The position numbers were made by a program, and so were the translations under genes. The notes beneath the pieces were generated by a model, which worked only from the letters and a program-made list of their open reading frames with translations, had not been told where the DNA came from and made no database searches. From Nevskia soli (GTDB lineage: Bacteria; Pseudomonadota; Gammaproteobacteria; Nevskiales; Nevskiaceae), in the NCBI GenBank assembly GCA_026224805.1, contig JAMFRN010000158.1:1-33005 (forward strand): a stretch of DNA of 33,005 nt. The letters run 5' to 3'. Shown piece by piece: positions 16,983 to 25,335 of the stretch; position 1 is the first letter of the stretch, and each line of letters opens with the position of its first letter.

Positions 16983-17270
16983 TCAGCGGCTGGCGGTTTT
17001 TTCTTCGGCGGCTTGGGCAGGCTGCGCCGGCGGCCTGGCCTGCATGCGGCTCAGCACCACCGACTTCGCGGTCTGCGCCGCGCTGCGCGCCGCGACCTCC
17101 GCCACCAGCCGTGCCATGCGGTCACGTGCTGCAATGTCCGCGGGGCTGCGTGTGACGGCAGCCTGGGCCACCGGGTACGCCTTCCCGGATCCGCCCAAAG
17201 CCATCAGGGTGATGTAACTCAACATGGCAAGGCTGAGCGCGGCGATGGCGCCCATGGCTATTTTTTTCAT
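16983..17270 (-). CDS. Small membrane-anchored protein, unknown function (95 aa)
   Basis: The ATG at 17270 is preceded by GAGGA with 7-base spacing. Residues 1-26 are a hydrophobic anchor or uncleaved signal (MGAIAALSLAMLSYITLMAL). An Ala/Arg-rich helical region follows (AARDRMARLVAEVAARSAAQTAKSVVLSRM), then a Pro/Ala tail. The helix looks amphipathic or coiled-coil-like. It is 179 bp upstream of the other anchored protein on the same strand and may work with it, which is inference from position and shape only. Confidence 0.62.
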   Translation of the reverse strand: MKKIAMGAIAALSLAMLSYITLMALGGSGKAYPVAQAAVTRSPADIAARDRMARLVAEVAARSAAQTAKSVVLSRMQARPPAQPAQAAEEKTASR

Positions 17271-17608
17271 GACGGCTTCCTCTGTGACGCGTCCCTGAGC
17301 CGGTCAGAAGCCGGATCTATTTTGGTACGGACAGGCTATTCCGTTGCGGCGGACTGGCCGGAACAGCGGATGCCCTGTCTCTGTCTCTCACTATGATAAG
17401 CACCGCGATATCGGGCAATAGGTAAAAATGCCCTCCCGCAAACGGGGCGGCCTCCCTTGCGATCGCCCAGATCATCTCAATATCAGCAGCCAAGTGCTTG
17501 ACGCCAGGCGACAGATCGCCCTGGCCCCACGGCGCTGTCGCACGACCGGCGAGGCTGCGATAATACGCGCCCCCTATGCCCCCGGCTGTCGCTGATCACG
17601 GAGTGCCC
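17271..17608. other. 338-bp divergent intergenic region, no gene seen
   Basis: This separates the 95-aa gene (minus) from the fabG-like gene (plus) and must hold both promoters. TATGAT at 17392-17397 and GATAATAC at 17559-17566 are possible plus-strand -10 boxes, but neither has a convincing -35 element at proper spacing. A TTGACG at 17498-17503 is 57 bp from the second. No palindrome, RNA gene or convincing small frame was found. Confidence 0.5.
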
Positions 17609-19039
17609 ATGTCCGATCGGTATCTCGAATTCGCCAATTCCCCCCTTGGCAAGAGCATCGCCACCTCGCTCGGCCTGCCCGCCGCGCCGCGCCTGCGCCG
17701 CGCCAAGGCCGGTTATGCCGCGCAACCGCTGGCGGATCGGGCCGTGCTGCTGGGCAGCGGCAGCCATGGCGAACTGGCCGCGGGGCTGCTGGCCGCGCTC
17801 GCCGGCGCCGGCGCCGCCATCCAGATCGTACCCGCCCATCCCGGCCTGCCGCCGATCAAGCATGCCGCCGCCGCGGCCGGCATCGCGCTGAAGAGCGAGC
17901 CAGGACCCGAGGAGCGCGGCGGCGCCGCTTTCGCCATGGTGTTCGATGCCACCGGTGTGACCGGCCCGGCCAGCCTGCGCGAGCTGTACGATTTCTACCA
18001 GCCGCGCGTGGGCCGCATTCCCGGCGGCGGCCGCGTGCTGCTGCTGTCGCGCGCACCGGCCGAAAACAAGGATGCAGCGGCGCGCGCCGCCAGTCAGGCC
18101 TTGCGCGGCTTCGTGCGTTCCTTCGCCAAGGAAGTCGGCAAGAAGGGCATCACCGTCAACCTGCTCGAGGTCGGCCGCGATGCCGACGGCCTGCTGGCCG
18201 GCCCCCTGCGCTTCTTCCTGTCCGAGCACGCCGCCTTCATCACCGGCCAGGTGCTGCCGCTGAGCGCCCCGTTCGCTCCGGCCAAAGCCTTGAAGGAATT
18301 CGCCGCGCCCCTCAGCGGCAAGGTGGCGGTGGTCACCGGCGCCGCGCGCGGCATCGGCGCCGCCATCGCCGCCACGCTGGCGCGCGAGGGCGCGCAGGTG
18401 GTGGGCATCGACCGGCCGCAGGAAGAAGGCATGCTGGGCCAGACTCTGGCCGCCTTCAACGGCCTCGGCCTGCCTCTGGACATCACTGCGGCGGATGCGC
18501 CGGCGCGCATCGCCGATGAGCTGGGCAAGCGTTTCGGCGGCGCCGACATCGTCGTGCACAATGCAGGCATCACCCGCGACAAGATGCTGAAGAACATGCC
18601 TTCCCATTTCTGGGACCAGGTGCTGGACGTGAATTTCGGCGCGATCCTGCGCATCAACGAGAAGCTGCTCGCCGGCGGCCTCAGGGACGGCGCGCGCATG
18701 GTGTGCATTTCCTCCATCGGCGGCATCGGCGGCAACGCCGGCCAGACCAACTACGGTTCGACCAAGGCCGGCGTCATCGGCTATGTCGAGGCGCTGGCGG
18801 CGGAAATGGCGCGCCGCGGCGGCGCCATCAACGCGGTGGCGCCGGGCTTCATCGAAACGCAGATGACCGCAGCGATGCCGGCGGTGCCGCGCGAAGTGGG
18901 CCGGCGCCTGTCCTCGCTGGGCCAGGGCGGCCTGCCCATCGATATCGCCGAAGCCGTGACCTTCTTCGCCAGCCCGCTCGCCGCCGCCGCCAACGGCTGC
19001 ACCCTGCGCGTCTGCGGCCAGAACTTCTTCGGCGCATGA
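17609..19039 (+). CDS. High-molecular-weight FabG-type 3-oxoacyl-ACP/CoA reductase (476 aa)
   Basis: This is a two-domain SDR like FabG4. The start ATG 17609 follows GGAG. The N-terminal ~230 residues are a degenerate Rossmann/flavodoxin-like domain ([16 protein letters not shown]) without a usable cofactor motif. The C-terminal domain is a full [11 protein letters not shown] (243-250), HNAGITRD (317-324), Ser369 ([10 protein letters not shown]), Tyr382 and Lys386 (YGSTK). The length, about 450-480 aa, matches the high-molecular-weight group, which reduces 3-oxoacyl-CoA or ACP with NADH. The stop overlaps the ribA start (ATGA), making ribA and the kinase-like gene behind it part of one translationally coupled unit. 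Confidence 0.92.
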   Translation: MSDRYLEFANSPLGKSIATSLGLPAAPRLRRAKAGYAAQPLADRAVLLGSGSHGELAAGLLAALAGAGAAIQIVPAHPGLPPIKHAAAAAGIALKSEPGPEERGGAAFAMVFDATGVTGPASLRELYDFYQPRVGRIPGGGRVLLLSRAPAENKDAAARAASQALRGFVRSFAKEVGKKGITVNLLEVGRDADGLLAGPLRFFLSEHAAFITGQVLPLSAPFAPAKALKEFAAPLSGKVAVVTGAARGIGAAIAATLAREGAQVVGIDRPQEEGMLGQTLAAFNGLGLPLDITAADAPARIADELGKRFGGADIVVHNAGITRDKMLKNMPSHFWDQVLDVNFGAILRINEKLLAGGLRDGARMVCISSIGGIGGNAGQTNYGSTKAGVIGYVEALAAEMARRGGAINAVAPGFIETQMTAAMPAVPREVGRRLSSLGQGGLPIDIAEAVTFFASPLAAAANGCTLRVCGQNFFGA

Positions 19040-19695
19040 GCCTTTTGGAAAACCCGGCGAAGACCCTCAAGCACATCGCCACGGCGCAGCTGCCGACGCC
19101 GTTCGCGCTGTTCACGGTGCATGCCTACAAGTCTTCGGACGGCAAGGAGCACCTGGCGATCACCCTGGGCGATCTGTCCGGCTCGGGCAAGCAGGATCCG
19201 CCCTCGGAACGGCTGGCGCCGCTGGTGCGGGTGCATTCGGAATGCCTCACCGGGGATGCGCTGTTTTCCCTGCGCTGCGATTGCGGCTTCCAGTTGCGCG
19301 CGGCGCTGGAGGCGATCGCCGGCGAAGGCCGCGGCGCCTTGCTGTACCTGCGCCAGGAAGGGCGCGGCATCGGCCTGGGCAACAAAATCCGCGCCTACGC
19401 CCTGCAGGACCTGGGCGCCGATACGGTGGAAGCCAATCACCAGCTCGGCTTCCCGGCCGACGCCCGCGAATACGGCCTGGCGGTCCAGTTATTGCGTGAG
19501 CTTGGACTTTGCCGGATCCGCCTGATGACCAACAATCCCGCCAAGCTCGATGCCCTGGTCAAGGACGGTGTCGAGGTGGTCGAGCGGGTGGTGGTCGAGC
19601 ACGGCCGCAATCCACACAACGAATCCTATCTCGACACCAAGGTCGCGAAAATGGGGCATCTGCTGCTCGGCGGAAAAGGCGGAACCAAGCCGTGA
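19036..19695 (+). CDS. ribA: GTP cyclohydrolase II, riboflavin synthesis (219 aa)
   Basis: RibA opens the imidazole ring of GTP to give 2,5-diamino-6-ribosylamino-pyrimidinone phosphate, the first step of riboflavin synthesis. The zinc ligands are Cys70, Cys81 and Cys83 ([19 protein letters not shown]). The active-site stretch [24 protein letters not shown] and TNNPAK follow, and [13 protein letters not shown] closes the domain. Identity to E. coli RibA (196 aa) is high by eye; the extra length is a short N-terminal addition and an insert near residues 45-58. There is no DHBP synthase domain. It starts inside the fabG-like stop (ATGA 19036-19039) and its own stop overlaps the next start (GTGA 19692-19695). 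Confidence 0.95.
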   Translation: MSLLENPAKTLKHIATAQLPTPFALFTVHAYKSSDGKEHLAITLGDLSGSGKQDPPSERLAPLVRVHSECLTGDALFSLRCDCGFQLRAALEAIAGEGRGALLYLRQEGRGIGLGNKIRAYALQDLGADTVEANHQLGFPADAREYGLAVQLLRELGLCRIRLMTNNPAKLDALVKDGVEVVERVVVEHGRNPHNESYLDTKVAKMGHLLLGGKGGTKP

Positions 19696-21746
19696 CCGAG
19701 CCGGCTGCGCCCGCTGCGCCCGCCGTCACGGCTGATGCGGAGCTCCCGGAAAAATCGCGCGGGCTGATCCGCGAACTGGGCGCTCTGGGCCTGTCCACGG
19801 TGCGGGTATCGCGCGGCTTCGTGCCCCTGCTCAAGCTGCTCGGCTCGGACGAGGACATCGACCGCCGCCAGCTGGGCGAGGCGATCGACCGCGCCTTCGG
19901 CGGCCTCTATCAGCACCCGGTGTTGCGCTCCACCGAGCGCATCACCCAGCTGCTGCGCAAGCGCCGCCTGATTCCCGATGAGCAGTCCACCGAAGACCTG
20001 ATTCGCTTCGTGGTCGAGCAGGTGGTGGCGCGCAGCCCGGTGCCGGTGCCGGAAGCGCTGGTCAACGAGTTCTGGCAGTTCTTCAACGAGCTGTTCTCGG
20101 CGCCGGAGCTGAAAGGGTTGGGCGAGCTGGGCCTGGACATGGTGCGGCTGGTGATCCGCTCCTACGAGCCGCTGCTGGTCGAAGTGGTCAACCTGCTCAA
20201 GGTCGGCAAGCGCTTCAACCAGTGGCAGCTCAGCGAATTGCTCAAGCGCGCCGCGCAGATCAAGCACGATGCCGCGATCGTGCGGCGGCAGATCCGCGCC
20301 ATCCGCTACATCAAGCCGTTCTTCCAGGCCGATCCCAAGGATTTCCGCGCCCAGGCCAAGATCGTGGCCGCGATGGTCAACGAATTCGGGCCCTTCTTCA
20401 TCAAGCTGGCCCAGGTCGCCGCCGCCAATGCCGACTTCCTGCCGGACGAGATCGCCCGCGAGCTGGCGGTATTCCACGAAGACGTCACGCCGATGAACGC
20501 GGACGAAGTCAACGCCGCCTTCATCGAATGCTTCGGCAAGCTGCCGGACAAGCTGTACATGGGCTTCGAAGCCGACAAGCCGCTCAAGTCCGGCTCCATC
20601 GGCTCGGTCTACCTGGCGAAAAAGCCCTTCCTCGAAGGCGGCAAGGAAGTGCTGCGGCCGATCATCATCAAGGTCGGCCGCCACAACATCGATCGCGAGT
20701 TCAGCATCGGCAAGCTGGTCATCGGCCTGGCCATCATGTCCAGCCAGTACTGGGCGCCGCACTCCAAGCTGACGCCGTTCCTGCGCGCCCTGCACGAGCA
20801 GGTGGACGAGTTCGTCGCCGGCTTCGTCGAGGAACTGGATTTCGAGGCGGAGGCGCGCAATCACGTGCGCTTCTACCAGCGCAGCCTGAAGGGCCGTCTC
20901 TGGCGTGTGCCGGAGCTGTACGGCAGCAGCCGCCGCATCCTCGAAATGGAATACCTCGGCGATGCGCAGAGCCTGCCGCGCGCGCTGGCGCGGATGCCCA
21001 AGCGCGAGCGCCGCCGCTTCCAGCTGAAGCTGGCGGAGCAGCTGCTCTACACCGTGATCTATCACGCCTTCGCCTTCCGCGAGATGCATGGCGATCTGCA
21101 TCCGGGCAACATCATGGTGGCGCGCGACGGTCGTCTCAACCTGATCGACTGGGGCAACGTCATCGATCTCAACGGCAAGTGGGGTCCGGTGTGGGACTAC
21201 CTGGCCGGCGCCATCCTGGCCGATACCGAGCTGCTCACCGATGCCCTGATCCGCATTAGCACGCAGCCTGAAGTCGACGCCGCGCGCCGCGAGGAAATCC
21301 GCACCGCGCTGGATGAAACCCTGCGCAAGAAGGGTGTCAGCCGCCTGACCCGCAGCAGTTTCATTGCCGAGGTGCGCCGCAGTGGCCTCGCCGGCCTGCA
21401 TGCGCGCGGCCAGACCGTGCTGCACCTGATGTCCAACACGCAGCAGGTGGGCCTGGTACTGAAGCGCGACTACCTGCACCTGTCGCGCGCCCTGTTCGCC
21501 CTGGCCGGCAGCATCGGCAGCCTTTACGAGGGCGAGCCCGGCCGGCGCCTGGCCATCGACCTCGCCATCGTCGCCCTGCGCTTGCCCGCCACCTTCACCC
21601 GCGAGATGTTCGTGCGCGAACTGAATACGGTGCGCGGCCGCCTGGCCCGGCGCCTGGCGCCGCCGGCACCGCCCGCGGTGCCGGTGCCGGTGCCGCGCTT
21701 GGTACTGCCCAAGGCTCCGGCCATGCCTGTCCTGATTTCCGGTTGA
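19692..21746 (+). CDS. UbiB/ABC1 (AarF) family kinase-like protein with altered signature loops (684 aa)
   Basis: This is an atypical kinase-like protein of the ADCK/UbiB family; members support ubiquinone synthesis or lipid transport. The GTG start overlaps the ribA stop. The catalytic core is present: Lys327 (IIIKVGR), HGDLHPGN (466-473) and metal-binding Asp486 (LIDWG). The two family-specific elements deviate. KxGQ is KLAQ (238-241), and the Ala-rich loop AAAS is KSGS (299-302), so the third Ala is Gly301 (codon 20592-20594). An N-terminal helical region of ~200 residues and a Pro/Val-rich C-terminus make it longer than E. coli UbiB (546 aa). It is probably a lineage-specific paralogue rather than UbiB of the ubi operon. 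Confidence 0.88.
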   Translation: MTEPAAPAAPAVTADAELPEKSRGLIRELGALGLSTVRVSRGFVPLLKLLGSDEDIDRRQLGEAIDRAFGGLYQHPVLRSTERITQLLRKRRLIPDEQSTEDLIRFVVEQVVARSPVPVPEALVNEFWQFFNELFSAPELKGLGELGLDMVRLVIRSYEPLLVEVVNLLKVGKRFNQWQLSELLKRAAQIKHDAAIVRRQIRAIRYIKPFFQADPKDFRAQAKIVAAMVNEFGPFFIKLAQVAAANADFLPDEIARELAVFHEDVTPMNADEVNAAFIECFGKLPDKLYMGFEADKPLKSGSIGSVYLAKKPFLEGGKEVLRPIIIKVGRHNIDREFSIGKLVIGLAIMSSQYWAPHSKLTPFLRALHEQVDEFVAGFVEELDFEAEARNHVRFYQRSLKGRLWRVPELYGSSRRILEMEYLGDAQSLPRALARMPKRERRRFQLKLAEQLLYTVIYHAFAFREMHGDLHPGNIMVARDGRLNLIDWGNVIDLNGKWGPVWDYLAGAILADTELLTDALIRISTQPEVDAARREEIRTALDETLRKKGVSRLTRSSFIAEVRRSGLAGLHARGQTVLHLMSNTQQVGLVLKRDYLHLSRALFALAGSIGSLYEGEPGRRLAIDLAIVALRLPATFTREMFVRELNTVRGRLARRLAPPAPPAVPVPVPRLVLPKAPAMPVLISG

Positions 21747-21797
21747 TGGCGCACGCCATCAACATGACCATGCTTTCATCCTGACTGTCGTCCATCA

Positions 21798-22814
21798 ATG
21801 CTTCTGTATCCGCTGGCCCGCCCCCTGCTGTTCTCGCTCGATGCCGAGCATGTCCATGAGTTGACCATCACCTGGATGTCGCGCCATCCCGACCTGGCCG
21901 GCATGCTGGCCGGCCAGACGGTGGTGGACCCGGTGCGCCTGATGGGGCTGGAATTCCGCAATCGCGTCGGCCTGGCCGCCGGCCTGGACAAGAACGGCGA
22001 GTGCATCGAAGCCTTCGACCGCATGGGTTTCGGCTCCATCGAAATCGGCACGGTGACACCGCGCCCGCAGGCGGGCAATCCGCGGCCGCGCATGTTCCGC
22101 CTGCCGCGTGAACGCGCCATCATCAATCGCCTCGGCTTCAACAACCAGGGCGTCGACGCCCTGGTGGCCCGCGCCACGCGCGCGCGCCGCCGCGCCGTTC
22201 TCGGCATCAATATCGGCAAGAATGCCGACACCCCGATCGAGCGGGCCGAGGACGACTACCTGAGCTGCCTGCACAAGGTCTACCCGGTCGCCGACTACAT
22301 CACCATCAACATCTCCTCGCCAAATACTGTGGGCCTGCGCGACCTGCAGCAGTCCGGGCGCTTCGACCAGCTGTTGCGCAAGCTGACCGAAGCGCGCGAG
22401 CAGCTGTCCGACCGGCATGGCAAGCGCCGGCCGCTGCTGATCAAGATTGCCCCCGACATCGACGATGCCCAGCTGCTCGACATCGCGCAGACCGCCCGCG
22501 AGCGCGGCATCGACGGCCTCATCGCCACCAACACCACCACCACCCGTACCGGCGTCGAGCACCATGCGCTGGCGGGCGAGGCTGGGGGGCTTTCCGGGGC
22601 GCCGCTGCGGCCCATGGCGGATCGGGTACTGCGTCGGCTGCGGCAAGCGGTGGGAGCGGATTTCCCGCTGATCGGCGTGGGCGGCATCCTCAGCGGCGCC
22701 AATGCCTTGGCGCGGCGCAATGCCGGCGCCGACCTGGTGCAGATCTATACCGGTTTAATCTATCGCGGCCCCGGCTTCATCGGCGAATGCGCACGCGCCC
22801 TGCGGCATACCTGA
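21798..22814 (+). CDS. pyrD: Dihydroorotate dehydrogenase, quinone type (338 aa)
   Basis: This class 2 enzyme oxidises dihydroorotate to orotate with FMN, passing electrons to ubiquinone at the inner membrane (fourth step of pyrimidine synthesis). The N-terminal amphipathic helices (MLLYPLARPLLFSLDAEHVHE) are the membrane and quinone site. FMN and substrate motifs are GLAAGLDKNGECIEA, GTVTPRPQAGNPRPRMFRL, INRLGFNN and NISSPNT with the catalytic Ser at 174. The C-terminal GVGGILSG and YTGLIYRGP bind the FMN phosphate. The length equals E. coli PyrD (336 aa). It begins 51 bp after the kinase-like gene, and no strong ribosome-binding site is visible. Confidence 0.96.
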   Translation: MLLYPLARPLLFSLDAEHVHELTITWMSRHPDLAGMLAGQTVVDPVRLMGLEFRNRVGLAAGLDKNGECIEAFDRMGFGSIEIGTVTPRPQAGNPRPRMFRLPRERAIINRLGFNNQGVDALVARATRARRRAVLGINIGKNADTPIERAEDDYLSCLHKVYPVADYITINISSPNTVGLRDLQQSGRFDQLLRKLTEAREQLSDRHGKRRPLLIKIAPDIDDAQLLDIAQTARERGIDGLIATNTTTTRTGVEHHALAGEAGGLSGAPLRPMADRVLRRLRQAVGADFPLIGVGGILSGANALARRNAGADLVQIYTGLIYRGPGFIGECARALRHT

Positions 22815-22952
22815 GCTGCCGGTCCGCACGGGGGGCCTATTGGGCTCTTTTTACCTGCGATTTACCTTTCCCGGGTGGGAGGCGCTCGCAGGTTCCGTTA
22901 GAATGCCCGGGCTGCAGGGATAAAATCAGTCCACCGCAAGGGGAAAAACTAG

Positions 22953-24167
22953 ATGCGCAAGATACTGTGGGGGTTGTTTGTTGCCGGTGCGCTGTGGGCT
23001 CAACAGGCCGCCGCCGTCAACACCGAAGGCTACGACATTCCATACGTCACCGGCTCGTTCACCTACGAGATCAGCGACGGTGTGCGTAATTCCGACAACG
23101 GCAAGGCATTCCAGGTCGGCGGCGGTCTGCCCCTGACCGAGCATGGCGCGGTGGAGCTGAATTACTTCGGTCTCAGCCGCAGGCGCAACATCGACGGCAA
23201 CGACGACTACCAGAACGGCGTCTTCGCCAATTACGTTTACGATTTCGGTATGTTTGGCTTCGACCAGAAGTACCTGCCGAACTTCAAGCCTTATGTGCTG
23301 GGCGGCCTCGGTTACGTCCTCGACGACACCAGCGGCTCCAAGCACAACCACGTCGGCATCGACACCGGCGGCGGCCTGCTGTTCCCGCTGCATGTCGGCA
23401 CCTGGGACTGGGGCTGGGCGGTGCGTACCGAAGCGGCCGTGATCGGCCAGCTCGATCGCGGCCATTCGGTGGACGACGGCGCCGCCACCCTGTGGGACTG
23501 GCACCTCACCATCGGCCTGCAGATTCCGCTGACGCCGTTCTTCAAGCCGCACCAGGCCGCCGCGCCGGTGCAGCCGGAATGCGCCCTGGCGGTGGTCAAC
23601 CCGGTCACCGGCCGCAAGGATTGCGTGACCGATTCCGACGGCGACGGCGTGCCCGACAATCTCGACCAGTGCCCCGGCACTCCGCCTGGCACCAAGGTGG
23701 ACGAGAAGGGCTGCCCGGTCGAGAACGGCAACGATGCCGACGGTGACGGCGTGCCCGACGATATCGACCAGTGCCCGAACACCCCGCACGGCGTCAAGGT
23801 CGATGCCAAGGGCTGTGCCATCGAGCAGACCATCGTCCTGCAGAACGTGAACTTCGAGACCGGCTCTGCCGTGCTCACCGGCCAGGCCACGCATGTGCTC
23901 GACGAGATCGCCTCCGCGCTCAAGGGCCAGCCGAACATCCACGTCGAGATTGCCGGCCATACCGACAGCACCGGTGCACCGGCCTTCAACATGACCCTGT
24001 CGCAGCAGCGCGCCGAATCGGTACGCCAGTACCTGATCGGCAAGGGCATCGACACCGCCCGCATGAGCACCAAGGGCTTCGGCGACACCCAGCCGCTGGT
24101 TTCCAACGACAGCGAAGCGGGCCGTGCGCAGAACCGCCGCGTCGAGTTCAAGATCCAGCTGAACTGA
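22953..24167 (+). CDS. OmpA/OprF-like outer membrane protein with TSP3 repeats (404 aa)
   Basis: This is a structural outer-membrane protein linking the membrane to peptidoglycan. AAGGGGA lies 9 bases before the ATG, and TAAAAT (22921-22926) is a possible -10. A signal peptide ends near residue 21 (LFVAGALWAQQAAA). Residues ~22-200 alternate like a beta-barrel (GSFTYEISDG, GGLGYVLDD). Two thrombospondin type-3-like calcium repeats begin at about 227 (DSDGDGVPDNLDQCPG) and 261 (DADGDGVPDDIDQCPN), each with a Cys pair, in the hinge. The OmpA C-terminal domain (~290-404) carries the diaminopimelate-binding residues in GHTDSTGAPAFNMTLSQQRA and NRRVEF. The architecture matches OprF-type proteins. 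It is monocistronic, ending at a strong terminator. Confidence 0.94.
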   Translation: MRKILWGLFVAGALWAQQAAAVNTEGYDIPYVTGSFTYEISDGVRNSDNGKAFQVGGGLPLTEHGAVELNYFGLSRRRNIDGNDDYQNGVFANYVYDFGMFGFDQKYLPNFKPYVLGGLGYVLDDTSGSKHNHVGIDTGGGLLFPLHVGTWDWGWAVRTEAAVIGQLDRGHSVDDGAATLWDWHLTIGLQIPLTPFFKPHQAAAPVQPECALAVVNPVTGRKDCVTDSDGDGVPDNLDQCPGTPPGTKVDEKGCPVENGNDADGDGVPDDIDQCPNTPHGVKVDAKGCAIEQTIVLQNVNFETGSAVLTGQATHVLDEIASALKGQPNIHVEIAGHTDSTGAPAFNMTLSQQRAESVRQYLIGKGIDTARMSTKGFGDTQPLVSNDSEAGRAQNRRVEFKIQLN

Positions 24168-24184
24168 TCGCTTAGGCATCCATT

Positions 24185-24221
24185 AAAGCGGCCGCGTAGA
24201 AATACGCGGCCGCTTTTTTTT
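24185..24221 (+). terminator. Strong intrinsic terminator of the OmpA-family gene
   Basis: AAAGCGGCCGCGTA (24185-24198) pairs perfectly with TACGCGGCCGCTTT (24203-24216) around a GAAA tetraloop, and eight Ts run from 24214 to 24221. It starts 17 bp after the stop codon. Confidence 0.95.
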
Positions 24222-24263
24222 GTCCGCTGCCTTGGTGTAGTGTCCCCGAAATAAATCACATAT

Positions 24264-24372
24264 CCCCTCTCCTTTCGGGAGAGTGGCAGGGACGCAGGAT
24301 CGACTAGGCGCAAATCTGGTTGAAAGTGCGCCCCACCCGCCGCTTCGCGGCGGCCTCTCCCAGAGGGAGAGG
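24264..24372. repeat. Mosaic palindromic intergenic element
   Basis: Three hairpins lie in series: CTCTCC/GGAGAG (24267-24272 and 24278-24283), CCGCCGC/GCGGCGG around TTC (24337-24353), and CCTCTCCC/GGGAGAGG around AGA (24354-24372). The outermost arms (24266-24272 and 24366-24372) are also complementary, so the whole element can fold into one cruciform. Similar CCCTCTCC elements are widespread between genes in gammaproteobacteria. It is non-coding and separates the OmpA terminator from the convergent amidohydrolase gene. Confidence 0.6.
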
Positions 24373-24438
24373 CGAATGGTCCGGCACATTCAGGCGCGGA
24401 ACTTAAAGGACAGCACACCAGTGTGCCGGTGACCGATC

Positions 24439-25260
24439 TCAGCTGGCGATGCCGAACACCCGCGCCGCATTGCCGCCCAGGAACAGGCTCTTCGCTTCCT
24501 CATCGAGCTGCAGCGTGTCGAGCCTGGCCAGGCAGCGCGCCGGCGAAAGCATCGGCCAGTTGCTGCCGAACAGGACGCGCGAGCGCCCTTCGCCACGCAT
24601 GAACTCGACCAGCCCCGCCGGCAGACGATGCAGGGCATAGGCTGAAGTATCGACGTGGAAGTTCGGATACTTGTGCGCCAGCGAAATCACTTCGTCGATC
24701 CACGGAAATCCGACATGGCCACCCACGACCACCAGATCCGGAAAATCCAGCAGCACGTCGTCCAGGTAGGGAATCGGGCGTCCCGGCTCCGAGCGGCATA
24801 GCGGTCCGGTATGCCCGATCTGGGTGCAGAAGGGCACGCCCAGTTCCACGCAGGCGACATAGATCGGGTAATAGCGGCGGTCGTTGGGTGGTAGGTCCCA
24901 CAGCCAGGGCACCACGCGCACGCCGACGAACCTGCGCCGGTCTACCACGCGCCGCAGCTCGGCCACGGCCTTGACCGGATTGTTGAGATCCACCGTTGCC
25001 AGCCCGGCGAAACGCCGCGGCGCACGCTCGATGGTGGCGGCGACTTCGTCGTTGCTGATCAGGGAGCCCTGCGGGCCGTGCCAGGCGGAGATCAGGGAGA
25101 CATCGACCCCGGCCTCGTCCATGGCGGCCAGCGTCGCCTCGACCGAGGTGGGCCAGTAGTGGTCGCCGCCTTTGCCCATCCACCTGCGCAGCGTGGCCAG
25201 CCAAGGGGCTTCGACGAAGCGCGGGGTGAGAACCTGAGACCAGGCGTCGATGACCGGCAT
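24439..25260 (-). CDS. Amidohydrolase-related protein with missing metal ligands (273 aa)
   Basis: This is a TIM-barrel protein of the amidohydrolase-2 (ACMSD-like) family. The start at 25260 is fixed by GGAG six bases upstream. The usual N-terminal metal motif HxH after IDxH is replaced: MPVIDAWSQ has Trp7 and Gln9. His150 (QIGHTG) and His182 (VVGGHVGFPW) remain, and the late metal Asp of FGSDxP is Asn234 (FGSNWP). The protein therefore probably lacks the normal metal site, though the fold and remaining motifs are well kept. Relatives starting with IDAW are known to me as a subgroup of unknown activity. It is divergent from a marR gene, with a perfect palindrome between them, so MarR control is likely. 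Confidence 0.85.
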   Translation of the reverse strand: MPVIDAWSQVLTPRFVEAPWLATLRRWMGKGGDHYWPTSVEATLAAMDEAGVDVSLISAWHGPQGSLISNDEVAATIERAPRRFAGLATVDLNNPVKAVAELRRVVDRRRFVGVRVVPWLWDLPPNDRRYYPIYVACVELGVPFCTQIGHTGPLCRSEPGRPIPYLDDVLLDFPDLVVVGGHVGFPWIDEVISLAHKYPNFHVDTSAYALHRLPAGLVEFMRGEGRSRVLFGSNWPMLSPARCLARLDTLQLDEEAKSLFLGGNAARVFGIAS

Positions 25261-25274
25261 GGGTTTCTCCATTA

Positions 25275-25290
25275 ACTTCACTAGTGAAGT
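25275..25290. promoter_or_regulatory. Perfect 16-bp palindrome, probable MarR operator
   Basis: ACTTCACTAGTGAAGT is fully self-complementary. It lies 15 bp before the amidohydrolase start and 45 bp before the marR start. A minus-strand promoter fits it: TTGACC (25317-25312), 18-bp spacer, AATACT (25293-25288), which puts the amidohydrolase transcription start inside the palindrome. On the plus strand TTGAGC (25301-25306) and TATGAT (25325-25330) could drive marR. Size and symmetry are typical of MarR dimer sites. Confidence 0.8.
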
Positions 25291-25335
25291 ATTGCGCCGA
25301 TTGAGCCAGCCGGTCAATACCTCCTATGATGAGTC

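Noticed and set aside
17498-17566. TTGACG and GATAATAC as a promoter for the fabG-like gene
   Set aside because: The boxes are 57 bp apart, far outside the usual 16-19 bp spacing, so they cannot form one promoter.
19626-21479. 617-residue minus-strand open frame opposite the UbiB-like gene
   Set aside because: The plus strand shows kinase motifs (HGD, LIDWG) in order and coupling to ribA. The antisense frame has no recognisable motif.
23631-23823. DNA-level tandem repeat suggesting an array
   Set aside because: It is the coding sequence of two TSP3-type DxDGDGVPD repeats in the OmpA-family protein, not a non-coding repeat or CRISPR.
22926-24179. 417-residue minus-strand frame opposite the OmpA-family gene
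   Set aside because: The plus strand has signal peptide, TSP3 repeats, OmpA domain, ribosome-binding site and terminator. The antisense frame has none of these.
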